Below, one piece after another: positions 23,831-23,921 of a stretch of DNA of 23,921 nt. Under the pieces are notes generated by a model that did not search any database, was not told the origin of the DNA, and saw only the letters and a list, made by a program, of their open reading frames with translations. The translations under genes and the position numbers were made by a program. The stretch covers positions 1 through 23,921 of the forward strand of contig NZ_JAZGLW010000011.1 in NCBI RefSeq assembly GCF_036409155.1, given 5' to 3'. Positions within the stretch are counted from its first letter, which is position 1. Every line of letters begins with the position of its first letter. Source of the stretch: Mycobacterium sp. 050128 (GTDB lineage: Bacteria > Actinomycetota > Actinomycetes > Mycobacteriales > Mycobacteriaceae).

Positions 23831-23921
23831 TTGTCAAGTTTTTTGTGTAACGTGTTGTGCTCGTTGGGGTTAGAGGTAGGGGTTGATTCGTTCTGGGTAG
23901 GCAAGGGCGAGTTGGGCGAGG
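23829..23921 (-). mobile_element. end of an IS256-family (mutator-type) insertion sequence
   Basis: From about 23829 the sequence reads, on the minus strand, GTTACACAAAAAACTTGACA, the form of terminal repeat seen at the ends of many actinobacterial IS256-family elements (TTACACAAAA-T/A-CTTGACA). Just inside, at 23870-23920, an open minus-strand frame ends LAQLALAYPERINPYL and a stop, which would be the transposase C-terminus. The element continues beyond the window. The family name is inferred from the terminal repeat and the short protein end. Confidence 0.55.
23870..23921 (-). CDS. C-terminal end of a transposase (right edge, partial)
   Basis: Only the last 16 codons are in the window, reading LAQLALAYPERINPYL followed by TAA. 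The position, a few dozen bases inside the terminal repeat and pointing toward it, is what an IS256-type transposase gene would show. Too short for a firm family call on its own. Confidence 0.45.
   Translation of the reverse strand, partial: LAQLALAYPERINPYL

Noticed and set aside
1..23921. CRISPR arrays, tRNA and rRNA genes
   Set aside because: I saw no regularly spaced repeats of 24-40 bases and no cloverleaf or rRNA-like sequence on either strand.

Overview
The window looks like accessory chromosome (or a large plasmid) of a high-GC Mycobacterium. The case rests on gene families rather than a species marker: two PknF-like Ser/Thr kinases with transmembrane anchors and ectodomains, a GT87 (PimE-type) polyprenol-dependent glycosyltransferase, two copies of an ESX-associated (DUF4226-like) helical domain, a mycobacterial-type MazE, and many GTG/TTG or apparently leaderless starts. 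I cannot assign a species.

Layout. 1-85: start of a minus-strand gene running off the left edge. 246-749: small HTH protein. 935-5075: tandem duplicated PknF-like kinases, facing a small convergent hairpin. 5116-6442: multi-TM protein co-translated with a TetR regulator, divergent from a GT87 glycosyltransferase (6481-7839). 7929-9125: LolA-fold-like protein; 9324-9509: 61-aa protein. 9586-13890: tight three-gene minus-strand operon bioB - flavin hydroxylase - Rox-like flavin hydroxylase. 14116-14509: mazE plus an internally deleted mazF. 14552-15901: DoxX-like membrane protein with a C-terminal extracytoplasmic domain. 16002-16800: XRE antitoxin / nucleotidyltransferase toxin pair with a perfect 18-bp operator. 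17145-18095: EamA transporter, its end overlapping an IstB-like remnant. 18773-20271: TetR and a TcmP/LCMT-type methyltransferase. 20478-21700: tnpB element lacking its 5' end but keeping its hairpin-rich right end. 21755-22951: DUF4226-like protein. 23070-23830: HicB-fold-like small protein and a second DUF4226-like protein cut off by the end of an IS256-type element at the right edge.

How it fits together. Three themes recur: envelope and signalling functions (kinases, GT87, DoxX, LolA-like, EamA), small regulated enzyme operons (the BioB/flavin hydroxylase operon, TetR-methyltransferase), and mobile or addictive DNA in different stages of decay (MazEF remnant, intact-looking XRE-NTase module, truncated TnpB, IstB tail, IS256 end). 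The strongest candidates for something undescribed are the operon joining a Bacillus-type biotin synthase, which lacks two residues of the usual substrate-binding YNHN motif, to two flavin aromatic hydroxylases, and the pair of DUF4226-like proteins that share one module but carry unrelated C-terminal tails. All family calls are from reading the sequence; no database search was run.
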